Assembly: GCA_963789495.1 (NCBI GenBank)
Contig: CAWBLP010000031.1
Location: 124,001 to 188,000 of the forward strand
Length of the DNA stretch: 64,000 nt
Direction: 5' to 3'
Origin: CAWBLP01 sp963789495
GTDB taxonomy: Bacteria; Pseudomonadota; Alphaproteobacteria; Acetobacterales; Acetobacteraceae
Positions 43,483-52,079 of the stretch are shown one piece after another; within the stretch, counting starts at the first letter, position 1; every line of letters begins with the position of its first letter. The notes beneath the pieces were generated by a model. It saw only the letters and a program-made list of their open reading frames with translations, was not told where the DNA came from and made no database searches. The translations under genes were made by a program, and so were the position numbers.

Positions 43483-44979
43483 ATGATCACCATCGACTCG
43501 CCCCTGCTCGGGCTTTCCCAGCGTCTCCCGCCCTCCAACATGCAGGCGGAGCAGGCCCTGCTCGGCGCGCTGCTCGCCAACAACAAGGCCTATGAACGGG
43601 TCTCGGAGTTTCTCGTTCCGGAGCACTTCGCCGACCCGATCCATGGCCGCATCTTCCAGGCCATCGCGCGGCGCATCGAGGCGGGCCAGCTCGCCGATGC
43701 GGTGACGCTGAAGGCGGAGTTCGAGCATTCCGGCATCCTCGATGAGGTCGGCGGCACCGCCTATCTGGCGCAGCTTCTCACCGCCATGGTCGGCATCATC
43801 AACGCCGGCGAATACGGCCGCGCGATCCACGATGCCTGGCTGCGACGCCAGTTGATCGATGTCGGCGAGACCGTGGTGAACAACGCGTTCGGCGCCGATG
43901 CCGAACTGAACGGCGTGCAGCAGATCGAGGCGGCGGAACAGTCGCTGTTCCAGCTTGCCACCGAAGGCGGCAGCTCGGGCGGCTTCGTCAGCTTCGAGCG
44001 CGCGCTGACCGACGCGATCCTGAGCGCGGAGCGGGCGTTCCGCCGACCCGGCCACGTGTCCGGCCTGAGCAGCGGGCTGCGCGACCTCGACGCCAAGATG
44101 GGCGGACTGCATCCGTCCGACCTGCTGATCCTGGCCGGGCGGCCGGGCATGGGGAAGACCGCGCTGGCGACCAAGATCGCGTTCGGCGCGGCGCGCACCC
44201 TGCTGGCCGAGGCGCGGGCGCAGGACGTGAATGCGATGCCGAAGGCGACGGTCGCGGTGTTCTCGCTGGAAATGAGTGCCGAACAGCTCGCCACCCGCCT
44301 GCTGTCGGAGGAGGCGCAGATCTCCGGCGACCGCATCCGCCGCGGCGATATCGGACAGCGCGATTTCGACAAGTTCGTGCAGGTGTCGCGGGAGATTTCC
44401 GCGCTGCCGCTGGAGATCGACGATACGCCGGCGATCACCCTGTCGGCGATGCGCACGCGCTGCCGGCGATTGAAGCGGACGCGCGGCCTGGCGATGATCG
44501 TGGTGGATTACCTGCAGTTGATGCGGCCGTCCGCGGGGACGCGGCCGGAAAGCCGGGTGCAGGAGATCAGCCAGATCACCCAGGGGCTGAAGGCGATCGC
44601 CAAGGAGCTGGCGGTGCCGGTGCTGGCGCTGTCGCAGCTGTCGCGCCAGGTGGAAAGCCGCGAGGACAAGCGGCCTCAGCTCTCCGACCTGCGTGAGTCC
44701 GGCACCATCGAGCAGGACGCCGACGTGGTGATGTTCATCTACCGCGACGAGTATTACCTGGAGCAGCGCATGCCGAAGGAGATCGCGTTCGATCACACCG
44801 ACAAGTTCCAGGCGGCGCTGGATGACTGGCAGCAGAAGATGAACACGGTGCACAACAAGGCGGACCTGATCATCGGCAAGCAGCGGCATGGTCCGACCGG
44901 GTCGATCCAGTTGTTCTTCGAGCCGGAGTTCACCCGGTTCGCCGATCTGGAGCACAGCTCGATGGATTATGCCGACTGA
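43483..44979 (+). CDS. dnaB: Replicative DNA helicase DnaB
   Basis: The hexameric replication-fork helicase, 498 residues. The N-terminal domain (LPPSNMQAEQALLGALL) and the RecA-like motor are complete: Walker A AGRPGMGKTALA, FSLEMSAEQLATRLL, Walker B region MIVVDYLQLM, ALSQLSRQVESREDKRP, and DLRESGTIEQDADVVMFIYR. The ATG at 43483 is chosen over an in-frame ATG at 43447 because family homology starts directly after it. A roughly 20-residue insertion relative to many DnaB proteins follows EYYLEQR (PKEIAFDHTDKFQAALDDW), common in Acetobacteraceae-type sequences. alr follows, as in many bacteria. Confidence 0.96.
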   Translation: MITIDSPLLGLSQRLPPSNMQAEQALLGALLANNKAYERVSEFLVPEHFADPIHGRIFQAIARRIEAGQLADAVTLKAEFEHSGILDEVGGTAYLAQLLTAMVGIINAGEYGRAIHDAWLRRQLIDVGETVVNNAFGADAELNGVQQIEAAEQSLFQLATEGGSSGGFVSFERALTDAILSAERAFRRPGHVSGLSSGLRDLDAKMGGLHPSDLLILAGRPGMGKTALATKIAFGAARTLLAEARAQDVNAMPKATVAVFSLEMSAEQLATRLLSEEAQISGDRIRRGDIGQRDFDKFVQVSREISALPLEIDDTPAITLSAMRTRCRRLKRTRGLAMIVVDYLQLMRPSAGTRPESRVQEISQITQGLKAIAKELAVPVLALSQLSRQVESREDKRPQLSDLRESGTIEQDADVVMFIYRDEYYLEQRMPKEIAFDHTDKFQAALDDWQQKMNTVHNKADLIIGKQRHGPTGSIQLFFEPEFTRFADLEHSSMDYAD

Positions 44980-45185
44980 CGCGCAGCGGGCGCCTGCTGG
45001 TGCGCGCTGACAGGACCGCAGGCCGGCCGGGCCCCGTCGCGTGGGGCAATGTCGTGACGGGCGCAGCGGGCTGTCATCCGAGCTGCCCCACCGTCTCCGT
45101 CGCCCTCGTCGAGCCTGCCATCCCCACCATCTCCATCGCCCAGGTCGAGCCCGCGGCCTTCGTCGTCGTCACCGTCGCCACCGCC

Positions 45186-45401
45186 CATCTCGAGCCCGCC
45201 GTCGCCACCGTCTCCGCCGCCCACCTCGAGCCCGCCGTCGCCACCGTCTCCGCCGCCCATCTCGAGCCCGCCGTCGCCACCGTCTCCGCCGCCCACCTCG
45301 AGCCCGCCGTCGCCACCGTCTCCGCCGCCCATCTCGAGCCCGCCGTCGCCACCGTCTCCACCGCCCACCTCGAGCCCGCCGTCGCCGTCGTCCCCAGCGC
45401 C
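45186..45401. repeat. 36-bp tandem repeat array (minisatellite)
   Basis: About six head-to-tail units of 36 bp, each beginning CATCTCGAGCCCGCCGTC or CACCTCGAGCCCGCCGTC and ending CACCGTCTCCGCCGCC; older degenerate units extend left to about 45100. No spacers, so not a CRISPR. Both strands stay open because the unit is a multiple of three, but neither frame has protein support. Together with the family 2 repeat next to it, this fills the 676-bp gap between dnaB and alr; the remainder is short GC-rich simple sequence. Confidence 0.9.
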
Positions 45402-45405
45402 CCCC

Positions 45406-45519
45406 TCGTTATGGCCCGGCTTGACCCGGCCATCTACACCGGAACGATCGGGTCGCAACGGCGGGTCGATGCCCGATCATATCGGGCAGCTGGCCGGGTC
45501 GGGCCCGGCGATGACGGCG
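45406..45519. repeat. Dispersed palindromic repeat, family 2 (copy 3)
   Basis: Left arm CGTTATGGCCCGGCTTGACC, middle CCGGAACGATCGGGTCG as in copy 1, right arm GCTGGCCGGGTCGGGCCC followed by CGATGACG. Directly adjoins the 36-bp tandem array. Confidence 0.85.
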
Positions 45520-45655
45520 AACAGGATGTAGCCAGCCCCGCCGGCCCGGGACGACCTGGTCGGCACGGGCACCGGCTACGGCACGGGCGTCGGCTCCGGC
45601 GCCAGCCGCCGCACCGGCGCCGGCACCACCACCGGCATCAGCTATGGTAGCGCGC

Positions 45656-46804
45656 ATGGCCCCCCCTCCCCCCGTCCCTGGTCCGCAAGGACAAGGGACG
45701 GGGTTGGACGCTTCCGACGGTGCGGCGGCGGGGGCGGCGCTGGAGATCGACCTCGGCGCCATCGTTGCCAACTGGCGGCTGCTGTGCGGGCGGCACACCG
45801 CCGGGCAGGTGGCCGGGGTGGTGAAGGCCGACGGCTACGGCCTCGGCGCCGAACCGGTGGCCGCCGCCCTGTATCAAGCGGGATGCCGGCACTTCTTCGT
45901 GGCACTGCTCGACGAGGCGCTGGCCATCCGGCGCCGCCTCCCGGAGGCGATGGTCGCGGTGCTGGGCGGGCTGCTGCCCGGCAGCGAGCCGCTGTATCGC
46001 GCACACGACATCACCCCGGTGCTCGGCTCGCTGGCCGAACTTGACGCCTGGGCGGCGGCGGCGGGACAAGCGGGCCAGAAGCTGCCGGCGCTGCTGCATG
46101 TGGATACCGGGATGGCGCGGCTGGGCCTCGACCCAAGGGACCTCGCGATCCTGCAGCAGGACCACCACCGGCTGGACGCGATCGCGCTACGCTACATCCT
46201 GACCCATCTGGTCGCCTCCGAGGTGCCGGACGACCCGCTCAACCAGCTTCAGCGCGACCGCTTCGCCGCCGCCTGCGCCGGGCTGCCCGCGGCACCGCGC
46301 AGCTTCGCCAACTCCTCCGGCATCTTTCTCGGCCCGGGCTGGGGATCGGACCTCGCGCGGCCGGGTGCCGCGCTGTACGGGATCAACCCCACCCCCGGGC
46401 AGCCCAACCCGATGCAGCCGGTGCTACGCCTGCGCGCAAGAGTGCTGGCGGTGCGCGACGTCCACCCCGGCGAGAGCGTCGGCTACAATGCGACCTGGCA
46501 CGCGGCCCGCCCCAGCCGGATCGCAACCGTCGGTATCGGTTATGCCGATGGCTGGCACCGTAGCCTGTCCGGCCGAGCGCGCGGGTTTTTTGACGGCACC
46601 CCGGTCCCGCTGGTAGGGCGTGTCTCCATGGACCTCACGACCTTCGATGTGACCGACGCGCCCGGCCTGACCCCAGGCGCCTGGCTGGAGCTGATCGGCC
46701 CGCAGCAAACGCCGGACGATGTCGCCGCCGCGGCCGGCACCAACGGCTACGAGATCCTCACCTCGCTCGGCCGGCGGTTCCACCGGATCTATCGGCCGGC
46801 GTGA
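45656..46804 (+). CDS. alr: Alanine racemase
   Basis: A PLP enzyme making D-alanine for peptidoglycan, 382 residues. The PLP lysine is in VAGVVKADGYGLGA, the second catalytic tyrosine region is GVGYAD-like (IATVGIGYADGWHRSL), and VGRVSMDLTTFDVTD follows as usual. The ATG at 45656 is used; a GTG twelve bases earlier is possible. The first 25 residues are Pro/Gly-rich and outside the fold. The stop overlaps the mlaE-like start by 4 bp (GTGA). Confidence 0.94.
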   Translation: MAPPPPVPGPQGQGTGLDASDGAAAGAALEIDLGAIVANWRLLCGRHTAGQVAGVVKADGYGLGAEPVAAALYQAGCRHFFVALLDEALAIRRRLPEAMVAVLGGLLPGSEPLYRAHDITPVLGSLAELDAWAAAAGQAGQKLPALLHVDTGMARLGLDPRDLAILQQDHHRLDAIALRYILTHLVASEVPDDPLNQLQRDRFAAACAGLPAAPRSFANSSGIFLGPGWGSDLARPGAALYGINPTPGQPNPMQPVLRLRARVLAVRDVHPGESVGYNATWHAARPSRIATVGIGYADGWHRSLSGRARGFFDGTPVPLVGRVSMDLTTFDVTDAPGLTPGAWLELIGPQQTPDDVAAAAGTNGYEILTSLGRRFHRIYRPA

Positions 46805-47586
46805 ACGCTTTGCTGGACAGCCTGGCGGCGATCGGCCGGATGGTGATCGGCGCCTGCCGAGCGACCGGGGCGCTGGCTCAGTTCGCCCTGACCGGCGTGT
46901 CGCACCTGGTGCGGCCGCCCTTCTACGGCCGGCTGTTCCTGCAAGCCCTGCTGCAGATCGGCTATTTCAGCCTGCCCGTGGTGGCACTGACCGCGGTGTT
47001 CACCGGCATGGTGCTGGCACTGCAATCCTATACCGGCTTCTCCCGCTACTCGGCGGAAAGTGCCATTCCCAACATCGTCGTGCTGTCGATCACCCGCGAG
47101 CTGGGGCCGGTGCTGGCCGGGCTGATGGTGGCGGGCCGCATCGGTGCCGCGATGGCGGCGGAGATCGGCACCATGCGGGTGTCCGACCAGATCGACGCGC
47201 TGACCACGCTCTCCACCAAGCCGATGAAATACCTGGTGGCGCCGCGGCTGCTGGCGGGCACGATCGCACTGCCGATGCTGGTGGTGGTGGCGGACGTGCT
47301 GGGCGTGATGGGCGGGTTCATCGTCTCGACCCTGAAACTGGGGTTCAACGACGCGACCTACCTGAAGAACACGCTGGATTTCATGCGCACCGACGACGTG
47401 GTGTCGGGCCTGGTCAAGGCCGCGGTGTTCGGCTTCGTGATCACGCTGATGGGCTGCTACCAGGGCTATAACAGCCGGGGCGGCGCGCAGGGCGTCGGTT
47501 CGGCGACCACCGGGGCGGTGGTCAGTGCCTCGATCCTGATCCTGGCGCTGGACTACATCATGACGGAGCTGTTCTTCGTGCGGTGA
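46801..47586 (+). CDS. mlaE: MlaE-family ABC transporter permease
   Basis: A 261-residue membrane permease of the Mla-type lipid transport family, with five or six hydrophobic segments and the family blocks FTGMVLALQSYTGFSRY, ITRELGPVLAGLMVAGRIGAAMAAEIG, and GCYQGYNSRGGAQGVGSATT. It moves lipids between inner and outer membranes with an MlaF ATPase and an MlaD substrate-binding protein. The GTG start overlaps the alr stop (GTGA). The expected mlaF gene does not follow; the next gene encodes a pentapeptide-repeat protein, so the ATPase must be elsewhere. Confidence 0.92.
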   Translation: MNALLDSLAAIGRMVIGACRATGALAQFALTGVSHLVRPPFYGRLFLQALLQIGYFSLPVVALTAVFTGMVLALQSYTGFSRYSAESAIPNIVVLSITRELGPVLAGLMVAGRIGAAMAAEIGTMRVSDQIDALTTLSTKPMKYLVAPRLLAGTIALPMLVVVADVLGVMGGFIVSTLKLGFNDATYLKNTLDFMRTDDVVSGLVKAAVFGFVITLMGCYQGYNSRGGAQGVGSATTGAVVSASILILALDYIMTELFFVR

Positions 47587-47616
47587 CCGTCCGGGGCGTT
47601 GCCGCGCCGCGCTTAA

Positions 47617-47666
47617 GCCAATCTTCATCTGCAGCCGGCAAGACATTGTCTGCTTTGCAGATTGGC
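47617..47666 (+). promoter_or_regulatory. Inverted repeat just upstream of the pentapeptide-repeat gene
   Basis: GCCAATCT (47617-47624) and AGATTGGC (47659-47666) are perfect inverted repeats; the inner TGCA words extend the pairing. The right arm ends 5 bp before the ATG at 47672, where no normal ribosome binding site is seen. It could be an operator or a translation-control hairpin. Confidence 0.45.
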
Positions 47667-47671
47667 GGTCG

Positions 47672-49018
47672 ATGGCGTTTCGCATCAGGAACCAGGCCCT
47701 GCTCGGGCCGGAGGGACGTGAGGAGCGTATCCTCGGCGAAGCGGAGCTCGGCCGCATCCTCGACCGGCATCGCGCCTTCCTCGGCGGCGTCCCCGGCGGA
47801 CTGCGGGCGATCCTGAAATACACCAACCTCTCCGGCATGGACCTGTCCGGCCGCTGCCTGGCCGATGCCGATCTCAGCGGCGCGCTGCTGCAGCAGACCA
47901 ACCTCGAGCGCGCCGACCTGCGCGGTATCAACCTGTTCGGCGCCGACCTGACCCGCGCCGCCCTCACCGAGGTCTGCCTGGAGCGCGCCGACCTGCGTGG
48001 CGCCACCATGCGGGACGCCAACCTGCTGCGCGCCGACCTCACCCGGGCCGATCTGCGGGCCGGAGTGCTGATGGCCGCGACCAATGGCGACCTGCAACAC
48101 AGCCATGCCGACCACGGCACCGTGCTGTCCGGCGCCACGGCCCACGGCGCGCGCATGCAGCTTGCCCGGCTGTCGCAATCGGTGCTGCGCCAGGCGGACC
48201 TGCGCGATGCCGACCTGCGCGGCGCCACCCTCGCCGGCACCGACCTGTCGCTGACCGACCTGACCGGTTGCAATCTGCAGGACGCCGACCTGACCGGCGC
48301 CAACCTGGCGGGCGCCATCCTGGAAGGCACCGTGCTGACCGGCGCCACGCTGACCGGGGCGGTGCTGGACGGGGTGAGCCTGATCGGCGTGGTGCTGGAC
48401 CAGGTCGATTTCGGCCGCGCCCGGACCCACAACATGGGCGTGCCGCGGCGCCCGGACCGCAACGTGCGGGAGGTGATTCAGCAACACGGGCTGTGGGTCG
48501 CGAGCGATGGCCGGGACGGCGTGCGCGCGGACCTGTCCGGCCTGGATGTCACCGGCATGGACCTGCACGGTGTCGAGCTCGGCGCGGCCAACCTGCGCGG
48601 CGCCGTGCTGCGGCGCGCCACCCTCGCCGGCGCGTCGCTGGCGATGGCGGACCTGTCGCTGGTGGACGCCCGGCAGACCGACCTGACCGGCGCGGACCTG
48701 CGCGGCACCCAGATGGAGCGGGCGATCCTGATGGGCGCCACCATGCTGCGCGCCCGCTGCGGCCGGATGCCGATCCGCGGCCATACCGACTGCCCGACCA
48801 ACCTGGTGCAGGCCCGCCTCGCCTCCGCCTGCCTGGCCAATGCCGACCTGACCCACGCGCAGATGATGGGCGCCGACCTGTCGCATGCCGATCTGCGCGG
48901 GGCCGATCTCAGCGGCGCGTCGCTGTGTGAGGCGATCATGGACGGGGTGGACATGCGCCTGGTGCGGCTCGACGGCGCCGACCTGACCGACTGCAGGGGA
49001 ATCGTCGGCCGAAGCTAG
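47672..49018 (+). CDS. Pentapeptide-repeat protein
   Basis: A 448-residue protein made largely of A(D/N)LxG-type pentapeptides (for example ADLRGINLFGADLTRAAL), which fold into a right-handed quadrilateral beta helix. There are two blocks, about residues 45-245 and 285-445, separated by a linker with EVIQQHGLWVASDGRDGVRA, a segment I have seen between such blocks in other alphaproteobacterial proteins. The N-terminus (residues 1-40) is not repetitive. No signal peptide. Some such proteins mimic DNA and protect gyrase, but most have unknown roles. It lies 85 bp after the mlaE-like gene, with an inverted repeat between. Confidence 0.9.
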   Translation: MAFRIRNQALLGPEGREERILGEAELGRILDRHRAFLGGVPGGLRAILKYTNLSGMDLSGRCLADADLSGALLQQTNLERADLRGINLFGADLTRAALTEVCLERADLRGATMRDANLLRADLTRADLRAGVLMAATNGDLQHSHADHGTVLSGATAHGARMQLARLSQSVLRQADLRDADLRGATLAGTDLSLTDLTGCNLQDADLTGANLAGAILEGTVLTGATLTGAVLDGVSLIGVVLDQVDFGRARTHNMGVPRRPDRNVREVIQQHGLWVASDGRDGVRADLSGLDVTGMDLHGVELGAANLRGAVLRRATLAGASLAMADLSLVDARQTDLTGADLRGTQMERAILMGATMLRARCGRMPIRGHTDCPTNLVQARLASACLANADLTHAQMMGADLSHADLRGADLSGASLCEAIMDGVDMRLVRLDGADLTDCRGIVGRS

Positions 49019-49108
49019 CGCAACCACCCGGGGACAGCACCGGTTCGCCGCGACACGCCGCCGTGCGGTGCCGGCGCACCCGGCGCGGCGTGCGGCCGGC
49101 GGGCCGGA

Positions 49109-49717
49109 TCAGCCGCGCAGCATCGCCGCCATCTGGTCGAGGCTGCGGATGCGCGCATACATCTTCATCGCGGTGTCGAGGCTGTAGGCATGCGCGGCCG
49201 CATCGCCGCCCCAGCAGCACTCCCGCACCACGACCGCGGCCAGGTCCTGATTGAACGCCTCGCGCACGCTGGTTTCCACGCCGCGGTTGGTGGCGCCGCC
49301 GCCGATGACGATGGTGTCGCGCCGCAGCATGCGCAGCAGTTCCCCCACCCCGGTGCCGTGGAACGCACTCGGGCGGCGCTTGAGGAACACGTAATCCTGC
49401 GGCTGCGGCGCGATCTCGTCGGGGAAGCCCGCGTCGGGCGTGCCCTCGATGGCGTTGGTAAGCGGCGGAACGCCGGTTTCCGCCGACAGGTCGGTGGGCA
49501 GCAGCACGACGTCGGCGCCGTCGGCGCGGCTGACCGGGGTGGTGTAGATCACCGGCAGGCCAGCGGCGCGGGCGAGTGCGATCAGCCGCACCCAGGCGTC
49601 CAGCACCGGGCGGATGGCGGCGGCGCGGGCGGGGTTGGCGGGGGTGAGCGCGCGGCGGCAGACATCGTAGGCGATGAGGGCCGAGCGGCGCGGGTCGATG
49701 CGGTCGGCGTCTGGCAT
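49109..49717 (-). CDS. Isochorismatase-family hydrolase lacking the catalytic cysteine
   Basis: A 202-residue Rossmann-like hydrolase of the isochorismatase superfamily. The general-base Asp is in SALIAYDVC, the Lys in VFLKRRPSAF, and the loop that normally holds the nucleophilic Cys reads GGATNRGVETSVREAF, with Gly where amidases (nicotinamidase, N-carbamoylsarcosine amidase) have Cys. True isochorismatases also have Gly there, so hydrolysis without a covalent intermediate is possible. Two Cys occur close by (VVRECCWGG) but not at the usual site. Stands alone beside an IS element; substrate unknown. Confidence 0.85.
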   Translation of the reverse strand: MPDADRIDPRRSALIAYDVCRRALTPANPARAAAIRPVLDAWVRLIALARAAGLPVIYTTPVSRADGADVVLLPTDLSAETGVPPLTNAIEGTPDAGFPDEIAPQPQDYVFLKRRPSAFHGTGVGELLRMLRRDTIVIGGGATNRGVETSVREAFNQDLAAVVVRECCWGGDAAAHAYSLDTAMKMYARIRSLDQMAAMLRG

Positions 49718-49835
49718 GGGGTGGTCCTTGGGCTCGTTGGGGGGCCAGAGGGTAGCCGGGTGCGGGGGGAAGGCAACGGGTGGGGCGGAGTGGGGTGAGA
49801 TGGAGCGTAGGGATGCATGTCCAGCATCGTTTATG

Positions 49836-50773
49836 TCTGAGAGTCCGACTCGAAATTCGCGTTGCGCTCAGCCTCTCGCCAATCGGCGGGTCAGTAGCCG
49901 AATGTGTGCCAACAGGACCCATGCGGCGGCGCTTTCGATGCAGCCCTCGAAATCCTTTGCCAGGCGCCGACAGCGGCCGAGCCAGGCAAAGGTTCGCTCC
50001 ACCACCCATCGCTTCGGGATCACCTCAAATCCTTCGGCCTTGTCGGAGCGCTTGACGATCTCCAGCGTCCAGTTGCCATGTCCCTCCAGCGCCCGGCGCA
50101 GCTTGCCCCCGGCATAGCCGCCATCGGCGAACACGTGGCGCAGCCAGGGATAGAGTTTGCGAACCGACGCCAGCACGCTGACCGCTCCGTCGCGGTCCTG
50201 GATGCTCGCCATGTGGATGATCAAACCAACCAGGTGCCCGGCGGTGTCGGTCAGGATATGGCGCTTGCGTCCGTTGAGCTTTTTGCCGCCATCGTAGCCA
50301 CGCGGGCCGCCCGCTTCGGTGGTTTTGGCCGACTGGCTGTCGATCACGCCCGCGGTCGGACTCGCTTCACGTCCCATCTTCTCGCGCGCATCCATCACCA
50401 GGGCGTGGTTGATCCGTTCCCACACGCCCCGGTCGCGCCAGGCGTAGAAATAGCCCTGGACCGTCGAATATGGCGGGAAGTCTTTGGGGATCTGCCGCCA
50501 TTGGCAACCGGTGGAGGCCATATAGAGCAGCGCATTGACCACCTCGCGCAGCGCCCGCTTGCGCGGACGGCCTCGCTGATTGGGTGGCGGCATGAACGGT
50601 TCGACCAGCAACCACTCCGCGTCGGTCAGGTCGCTTGTGTAGCGCAGTCCAGCCCGCAGATAGTGCGGGCGAGTGATCTCGGTCCAGGGCATCGCAAATC
50701 CGCAGTCTGTCGCAAGCCTACGGAATCGCTCCTGACGGGATCACTCAACCGATTTTTCGGTCAGGCTCTGAGA
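49836..50773 (-). mobile_element. IS5-family insertion sequence (first element)
   Basis: About 0.94 kb. The ends GAGAGTCCGACTCGAAATTC (left) and CAGAGCCTGACCGAAAAATC (inverted right) are imperfect inverted repeats. It carries one full-length transposase gene on the minus strand. I could not define a clean target duplication. It marks the left edge of the AT-richer island. Confidence 0.8.
49868..50692 (-). CDS. IS5-family DDE transposase
   Basis: A complete 274-residue transposase. N-terminal YTSDLTDAEWLLVEPFMPPP and RKRALREVVNALLYMASTGCQWR are the IS5-type DUF4096-like region. The DDE triad lies in TAGVIDSQSAKT (Asp), HVFADGGYAGGK (Asp) and VVERTFAWLGRCRRLAKDFE (Glu). No frame break, so the element may still be active. 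Its sequence is unrelated to the second IS5-family copy at 52.1 kb. Confidence 0.94.
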   Translation of the reverse strand: MPWTEITRPHYLRAGLRYTSDLTDAEWLLVEPFMPPPNQRGRPRKRALREVVNALLYMASTGCQWRQIPKDFPPYSTVQGYFYAWRDRGVWERINHALVMDAREKMGREASPTAGVIDSQSAKTTEAGGPRGYDGGKKLNGRKRHILTDTAGHLVGLIIHMASIQDRDGAVSVLASVRKLYPWLRHVFADGGYAGGKLRRALEGHGNWTLEIVKRSDKAEGFEVIPKRWVVERTFAWLGRCRRLAKDFEGCIESAAAWVLLAHIRLLTRRLARG

Positions 50774-50874
50774 TGTGCTACATGGTAGTTGGCGTTGAAA
50801 GGCTCGCTTGATGTGGAGGGATAGGTTACACGTCCATTACAATTTAAACATAGGTGGGGGTATATTGTGAGCGG

Positions 50875-51705
50875 TCACGGCGGTTTCGAAGGTGGTTGAA
50901 TTACATTCCCTTCGCGGGTGACGACCGAGCCGGCCTGAAAATTCCTATTACCCCAGTCGCGTTCCCACGGCTGGCAGGTTTGCGAACGATCTTTGCAGGG
51001 CGGCGCGGTGACAAGTAATTTGTTTATCTGCGTAGCTTTGTGGGGGGCTCTCCGAATTGCTTCCCCGCCAACCAATGCGCCGCCAATGAACAATGCGACG
51101 CTGGCAAGGCACAAGACAATCGCTACATATCGCTCCCAAATCCACCACAAGCGCAATCGTGCGGCACGTCGGCGGGCTACCTTCGCGTGCTTGGCCATTT
51201 CCTGAGCCTGTGGCGGGAAATATTTGCCCTGAATGGTGCGAGCGGTGTGAACAGCATTAGAATAGAAGTAATCTGCCTTATGAGCAAGCGCGAAAAATGC
51301 ACAAATACTCGCGACGCTCGCGCTGCAAAGGCCACCCACAAACAGCCCGGCAGTAAGGAGGAGAAGGGAGTGTAATCTTTCTGCATCAATATTGAACAGC
51401 GCAACGACGGCCGGAATGGCGATGATGCCACCACCGTTGAGGATGAACCCGGACTTGATGACCATTTGAGCAAGCGCTACTGCCGAGCTTTCACCCAATT
51501 TGGCCGCTTCCAAATCCGCCGCCATCTCGGTTTCACGTTCTTCCCGATACTCCTTGCGAACGTCGCGGTGCTCGATCCATTGGGGAGAAATTAGCGGAGG
51601 GCATTGCCCCGGCTGGCCTGGTACCGGCTGGGGCTGCTGTTGCCCTTGAGTCCACCGCGCCGATATTCGCCATGTGGTCGGATGCGATGGGCCTGGGTCG
51701 TTCAT
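50875..51705 (-). CDS. Uncharacterised three-span membrane protein in the mobile island
   Basis: A 276-residue protein that I do not recognise. A Gln/Pro-rich N-terminus and a charged helix (REERETEMAADLEAAK) precede three hydrophobic segments (GGGIIAIPAVVALF, LLLLTAGLFVGGLCSASVAS, VAIVLCLASVALFIGGALVG). The C-terminus is hydrophilic. Its ATG overlaps the stop of a recombinase remnant, and the DNA is less GC-rich than the flanking chromosome. Downstream, 175 bp with AT-rich stretches separate it from the first IS. The membrane-plus-soluble layout is seen in many phage-defence or plasmid proteins, but nothing here proves that. Confidence 0.65.
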   Translation of the reverse strand: MNDPGPSHPTTWRISARWTQGQQQPQPVPGQPGQCPPLISPQWIEHRDVRKEYREERETEMAADLEAAKLGESSAVALAQMVIKSGFILNGGGIIAIPAVVALFNIDAERLHSLLLLTAGLFVGGLCSASVASICAFFALAHKADYFYSNAVHTARTIQGKYFPPQAQEMAKHAKVARRRAARLRLWWIWERYVAIVLCLASVALFIGGALVGGEAIRRAPHKATQINKLLVTAPPCKDRSQTCQPWERDWGNRNFQAGSVVTREGNVIQPPSKPP

Positions 51706-51850
51706 ATCGCCATCCGCGGAATCGTGCTGTTGTGGACGTTGTAGCTCCGCGCAATTTTCCGCACCGTCTCGCCGCTGTCTTTCGGCCAGATCGTCTCGAC
51801 GCATCGACGTCGAGCGGCCTTCAGCTTGCACCCCATCTTCACGCCTCGCG
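51702..51850 (-). pseudogene. C-terminal remnant of a serine recombinase/invertase
   Basis: The minus strand, in one frame ending at the TGA of 51702-51704, reads GVKMGCKLKAARRRC and then GETVRKIARSYNVHNSTIPR, which is the DNA-binding HTH tail of resolvase/invertase family proteins (usually GVKMGRKPKLT, then GESVRxIARSYNVSHSTISR). No catalytic domain is found upstream in this frame. It is evidence of past integration or inversion activity. Confidence 0.7.
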
Positions 51851-52079
51851 CGAGGGTGTGTTCTCGCCCCTCTCCGGTGCGATGCCGTGGCGTCCGCCCA
51901 TACGGATGGTGGCTAGCTTCCGCAGCTCCGCAATAGCTTCCTTCGCTGCTCGTTTGGCGTCTGTGCGATTCAACCCACGTTCGCGCATTTGAACCGCCGT
52001 GTATCGAGAATAGAGTCTATCCCAGAATCTTCCGCCGAATCCGGTATCAGGCACTTCCAAAATGACCTTGGGCACATTA

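Noticed and set aside
45186..45401. Possible CRISPR array (regular 36-bp units)
   Set aside because: The units are directly adjacent with no spacers between them, and no cas gene is in the window.
44967..45458. Minus-strand frame full of Gly-Gly-Asp repeats that looks like an RTX calcium-binding protein
   Set aside because: It is the reverse reading of the 36-bp minisatellite; no export signal, start site or flanking domain, and the plus strand is open as well for the same reason.
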